A DNA stretch of 64,000 bases. Origin: Candidatus Desulfosporosinus nitrosoreducens. GTDB taxonomy: Bacteria; Bacillota; Desulfitobacteriia; Desulfitobacteriales; Desulfitobacteriaceae. The notes under the pieces are model-generated. The model was not told the DNA's origin. It saw nothing but the letters and a program-made list of their open reading frames with translations, and searched no databases. The position numbers and the translations under genes are program-made. The stretch is taken from assembly GCF_030954495.1 (NCBI RefSeq), contig NZ_JAVHUW010000083.1:1-64000 (forward strand). Direction: 5' to 3'. Below, one piece after another: positions 60,741-64,000 of the stretch (position 1 is the stretch's first letter; each line of letters starts with the position of its first letter).

Positions 60741-61826
60741 ATGTCTAGACCTGAAAGTTACTATCAATGGGCTCGCCGCAAAGGAATATCGAGGAGAGAC
60801 TTTCTCAAATTCTGTACTCTGATGGGGGGAATGCTGGGATTAGATGTTGCCGAGTTTCCGAAAATCGTTCAGGCTTTGCAGTCTAAGCCACGTTTGCCTG
60901 TGATCTATCTTAGCTTGCAGGAATGCACCTGTTGTGCAGAATCTTTCCTGCGTTCCGCCCATCCCTTGGTAGCGGATCTGATATTCAATATGATTTCCCT
61001 GGATTACATGGAAGTTCTTCAAGCCGCCGCCGGCAAACAAGCCGAAGACGCTCGTCTGAAAACCATGAAGGATTATCCGGGCGGGTATGTCCTGGTTGTG
61101 GAGGGAAGCGCCACTTTAGGGAATGGCGGGGTTTATTGCACGATCGGAGGCGTAGCGGCAACGGAACTTTTAAAGCAAACTGCCGCCGGGGCCGCCGCGG
61201 TGATTGCTTATGGGTCTTGTGCCACAAACGCTTGTGTTCAAGGGGCCTACCCTAATCCCACCCAAGCAGTTCCGGTTCGCAATGTCGTTAAAAATAAGCC
61301 GATTATTGATGTTCCGGGCTGTCCGCCCATTGCCGAGGTGATCACCGGGACCATCGTTCATTATCTCACCTATGGAACCATACCGGAGCTGACGAATCAA
61401 GGCAGGCCTAAGGCCTTTTATCAGCATCGCGTGCACGACAATTGTGTGCGCAGGGCTTTTTTCGATGCGGGTCAGTTTGTGGAGTCCTTCGATGATGACG
61501 GAGCCAAACAAGGCTGGTGTCTCTACAAAATGGGCTGTAAAGGCCCGACGACTTATAACGCTTGTGCGATCACGGAATGGAATGACGGCGTGAGCTATCC
61601 GATTAAATCAGGTCATCCTTGTATCGGCTGTTCAGAAAATAACTTTTTTGACAACACGCCCTTTTACACCCATCTGGCCAAAATTCCCAACAACGCCATC
61701 GGCTACGACGTGGATAAGGTTGGAGCGGGCGTGCTCGGCGTAGCGGGAATTGCGGTTGCGGCCCACGCCGGAATGACCGCCGTAGTAAAGCACAAAGAAG
61801 CGCAGGATAAAAAAGATGAAAAGTAA
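60741..61826 (+). CDS. hyaA: [NiFe] hydrogenase small subunit
   Basis: This 361-residue protein has a twin-arginine signal with SRRDFLKF at about 17-24, so it is exported folded with its large partner. The proximal cluster motif is ECTCCAESFLRSAHP near 70, with YGSCATNACVQGAYPNPT, PGCPPIAEVITGTI and the distal/medial cluster cysteines in KMGCKGPTTYNACAITEWND and GHPCIGCSE. A C-terminal hydrophobic helix anchors it in the membrane. It passes electrons from H2 oxidation to the cytochrome b. ATG 60741 follows GGGGGAGGGAG. Confidence 0.95.
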   Translation: MSRPESYYQWARRKGISRRDFLKFCTLMGGMLGLDVAEFPKIVQALQSKPRLPVIYLSLQECTCCAESFLRSAHPLVADLIFNMISLDYMEVLQAAAGKQAEDARLKTMKDYPGGYVLVVEGSATLGNGGVYCTIGGVAATELLKQTAAGAAAVIAYGSCATNACVQGAYPNPTQAVPVRNVVKNKPIIDVPGCPPIAEVITGTIVHYLTYGTIPELTNQGRPKAFYQHRVHDNCVRRAFFDAGQFVESFDDDGAKQGWCLYKMGCKGPTTYNACAITEWNDGVSYPIKSGHPCIGCSENNFFDNTPFYTHLAKIPNNAIGYDVDKVGAGVLGVAGIAVAAHAGMTAVVKHKEAQDKKDEK

Positions 61827-61892
61827 AGATAAAGAGAAAGATAAGAGGAGATTAAGGGAGAGTAACGTGTTCTTTGGGAAAGGAAGCAAGCT

Positions 61893-63605
61893 ATGACAAC
61901 AAGAATCGTTGTTGACCCCATTACCCGAATTGAAGGGCATTTGCGCATTGAAGCAGTGGTTGAAGGGAACCGGATTACAGATGCTGTCAGTGCCGGTACA
62001 ATTTTTCGCGGCATTGAAAAAATTGTTGAAAACAGAGATCCGCGGGATGTGTGGGCCTTTGTGCAAAGAATCTGCGGCGTGTGTACGCATATTCATGCCT
62101 TGGCATCGATTCGGGCCGTGGAGGATGCTTTGGATATACGAATTCCCAAAAACGCCAATTTGATCCGCAATATTATGACGGCTACCCAGTATGTCCAGGA
62201 TCATGTCATTCATTTTTACCATTTGCACGGTTTCGACTGGATTGATGTTTTAAGCGCACTGAAAGCTGATCCGGTTCAAGCGAGTGCCCTCGCCCGCTCA
62301 ATTTCTAATTGGCCGAATTCTTCGCAAGGTTATTTCCAAGATGTGCAAAACAAGGTCAAAACCATTGTAGAAAGCGGCCAACTGGGGATTTTCGCCAATG
62401 CCTACTGGGGTCACTCGGCTTACCGGCTTCCCCCGGAAGCGAACTTAGTTGGGGTTGCCCACTACCTTGAAGCTCTAATGTGGCAAAAAGAAATTGCCAA
62501 GATTCATACGATATTTGGCGGCAAAAACCCGCACCCGAATTATTTGGTCGGAGGCATGGCCAGCACCCTGAACATGAATGACAATGATGTCGTCAATATG
62601 GAGCGTTTGAATTTAGTAAAAACCAAGATTGATGAGGCACAGGTTTTCGTTGATCAGGTCCTGATTCCGGATATCTTCGCTATTGCCGGTTTTTACAAAC
62701 AGGATCTCTATGGCGGAGGCGGCGCGAACTATCTGGCTTACGGCGGAATTCCCACGGTGGATATCCGCGAGCCCGATAGCTTCCTCTTCCCGGGAGGGGT
62801 TGTTTTAGACCGGAATTTAAGCAAGGTTCAGGACGTTGATCTCAAAGACCCCAAACAAATTCAGGAATTTGTCCCCCATTCCTGGTATCACTATGATGAT
62901 CCCAAGGCGGGGCTGCACCCCTGGCAGGGAAAAACGGAAGCCTTGTATGACGGACCTCTGCCCCCTTACAACAATCTTGACGAGAAAAAAGGGTACAGCT
63001 GGATTAAAACCCCTCGCTGGCAGGGCCGGCCCATGGAAGTAGGGCCCTTAGCCCGTTTTGTTGTGGCTTATGCCCGGGGAAACAAAGAGATTAAAGGGTT
63101 GGTGGACGACGCACTCCGCCGTCTGAATCTGCCGGTCAGCGCCCTTTATTCGACTCTGGGGCGTACTTTGGCCAGAGCGTTGGAGGCCAAATACTTGGTA
63201 GACCATCTGGCCGGTTTTTATCAGGATTTAGTAGCCAATATTAAGGCGGGAGACAGCCAGACATTTAACGGCGAAAAATGGGAGCCGGAGAAATGGCCCG
63301 CCCAAACGCAAGGCGTCGGTTTTGCCGAAGCTCCCCGGGGCGCTTTAGGTCACTGGATTAAAATAAACCAAGGCAAAGTAAGCGGTTATCAGGCGGTGGT
63401 TCCGACAACCTGGAATGCCTCCCCCAGAGATGAGTCCGGTCAAAAAGGACCTTACGAATCTTCGCTGCTGGATACACCTATCGCCCGCGAAGATCAGCCC
63501 TTGGAGCTGTTGCGAACCATCCACTCCTTCGATCCCTGTCTGGCTTGTGCCACTCATTTAATAACCCCTCAGGGGAATGAAATTCTAAAAGTCAGAGTGC
63601 TTTAA
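61893..63605 (+). CDS. hyaB: [NiFe] hydrogenase large subunit
   Basis: This 570-residue protein holds the NiFe(CN)2CO site. Motif L1 is RICGVCTHIHALASIRAVED near 62-81, and motif L2 is DPCLACATH near the end, followed by a 15-residue tail (LITPQGNEILKVRVL) that is removed by a maturation protease after the His. Group 1 uptake type. It forms the membrane-associated H2-oxidising unit with HyaA. ATG 61893 follows AAAGGAAG. Confidence 0.95.
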   Translation: MTTRIVVDPITRIEGHLRIEAVVEGNRITDAVSAGTIFRGIEKIVENRDPRDVWAFVQRICGVCTHIHALASIRAVEDALDIRIPKNANLIRNIMTATQYVQDHVIHFYHLHGFDWIDVLSALKADPVQASALARSISNWPNSSQGYFQDVQNKVKTIVESGQLGIFANAYWGHSAYRLPPEANLVGVAHYLEALMWQKEIAKIHTIFGGKNPHPNYLVGGMASTLNMNDNDVVNMERLNLVKTKIDEAQVFVDQVLIPDIFAIAGFYKQDLYGGGGANYLAYGGIPTVDIREPDSFLFPGGVVLDRNLSKVQDVDLKDPKQIQEFVPHSWYHYDDPKAGLHPWQGKTEALYDGPLPPYNNLDEKKGYSWIKTPRWQGRPMEVGPLARFVVAYARGNKEIKGLVDDALRRLNLPVSALYSTLGRTLARALEAKYLVDHLAGFYQDLVANIKAGDSQTFNGEKWEPEKWPAQTQGVGFAEAPRGALGHWIKINQGKVSGYQAVVPTTWNASPRDESGQKGPYESSLLDTPIAREDQPLELLRTIHSFDPCLACATHLITPQGNEILKVRVL

Positions 63606-63618
63606 AGGGGGCTCCAAA

Positions 63619-64000
63619 ATGAAAATTATGCGAAGTCAAGTCTACGTCTGGCAATTTCCTGTGCGCTTTTTTCATTGGCTTAATGCTCTAGCCATTACAG
63701 TTCTTTTTTTGACGGGAATGTATATCGGGCACCCCGTTTTAGACGCTCCGGGCGAGGCCGTGGGGAATTTCACCATGGGAAGTGTTCGCTATTGGCATGG
63801 TCTAAGTGCTTTTGTTTTCATGGCTAATATGCTCTTCCGGCTTTATTGGTTTTGGGTGGGAAACGAGTATTCTAAAATGAAGCTTTGGAGAAAGGATTTT
63901 TGGCAGGACGTTGTCAGAACCTTTAAATATTACACCTTTATGACTAAAGAACACGTTTCCCATGCGGGTCATAACGCTCTTGCCCAACTGATGTATTTCT
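63619..64000 (+). CDS. hyaC: [NiFe] hydrogenase cytochrome b subunit (partial)
   Basis: The 5' part of a third gene, at least 127 codons, continues past the window. It begins MKIMRSQVYVWQFPVRFFHW and has the HyaC pattern: FFHWLNALAITVLFLTGMYI in the first helix, and YWHGLSAFVFMANMLFRLYW in the second, whose His residues bind haem b. It passes electrons from HyaA to the quinone pool. ATG 63619 has AAAGGGGG 7 bases upstream. Confidence 0.92.
   Translation, partial: MKIMRSQVYVWQFPVRFFHWLNALAITVLFLTGMYIGHPVLDAPGEAVGNFTMGSVRYWHGLSAFVFMANMLFRLYWFWVGNEYSKMKLWRKDFWQDVVRTFKYYTFMTKEHVSHAGHNALAQLMYF

Noticed and set aside
61632..62228. Minus-strand frame across the hydrogenase genes
   Set aside because: It overlaps the hyaA and hyaB coding regions with intact motifs and has no supporting signals.

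Overview
The window looks like chromosome of an anaerobic, endospore-forming Firmicute of the Peptococcaceae type (Desulfosporosinus/Desulfitobacterium-like). The evidence is sporulation genes (ytfJ, spmA, spmB), a lactate permease with a GlcD/GlcF-type lactate oxidase and a GntR/FadR regulator, a Na+-pumping decarboxylase, a membrane-bound uptake [NiFe] hydrogenase, Shine-Dalgarno sequences of the AGGAGG type and moderate G+C. The genus is an inference; no rRNA gene is present to settle it.

Layout. 1-2.9 kb is accessory DNA: a 29-bp tandem repeat, the debris of a broken minus-strand operon and an acyltransferase. 2.9-15.3 kb is a loose run of small lipoprotein, acetyltransferase, peptidase and housekeeping genes (map, deoxyinosine glycosylase, DTW protein, HAD phosphatase), including a large O-acyltransferase with an SGNH tail. 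15.3-22 kb carries DUF2953, ytfJ, spmA, spmB, a two-gene glycosyltransferase unit and rluB. 22-28.5 kb is a lactate module: lactate permease, FAD oxidase, Fe-S oxidase and a FadR-type regulator, with three near-identical promoters each followed by a GGTC/GAC-type operator. The first promoter drives only a short transcript with tiny ORFs. 28.7-32.8 kb is mixed (ferredoxin-like protein, PAP2 phosphatase, AhpD-like protein, BaiN-type flavoprotein). 32.9-38.5 kb is an aromatic amino-acid operon (HutP-like regulator, aroH, aroF, tyrA, aroA) followed by azlCD. 38.9-43.8 kb has gdhA, a highly structured intergenic element, and a 984-residue protein joining receiver-like domains to a PEP-synthase-type ATP-grasp domain.

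44-57 kb is the most interesting block. A CBS-PAS-AAA+ sigma-54 activator lies beside two divergent operons and one downstream operon that carry -24/-12 promoters. Together they encode a Na+-translocating acyl-CoA decarboxylase (alpha, beta, biotin carrier and a hidden gamma-like subunit), an acyl-CoA dehydrogenase, a dedicated biotin ligase, a thioesterase, two small unknown proteins, a two-subunit CoA transferase and a Na+/solute symporter. The simplest reading is uptake, CoA activation, dehydrogenation and decarboxylation of a dicarboxylic acid (glutarate/glutaconate type), with energy saved as a Na+ gradient. A shared 16-bp palindrome of the form AATGC..TGCAT recurs downstream of the activator gene and upstream of one promoter, and is a candidate enhancer site.

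57-64 kb holds a phospholipase C-like protein, a hidden small membrane protein, a HAD hydrolase, a CPBP protease and the start of a hyaABC-type [NiFe] hydrogenase operon that runs off the right end.
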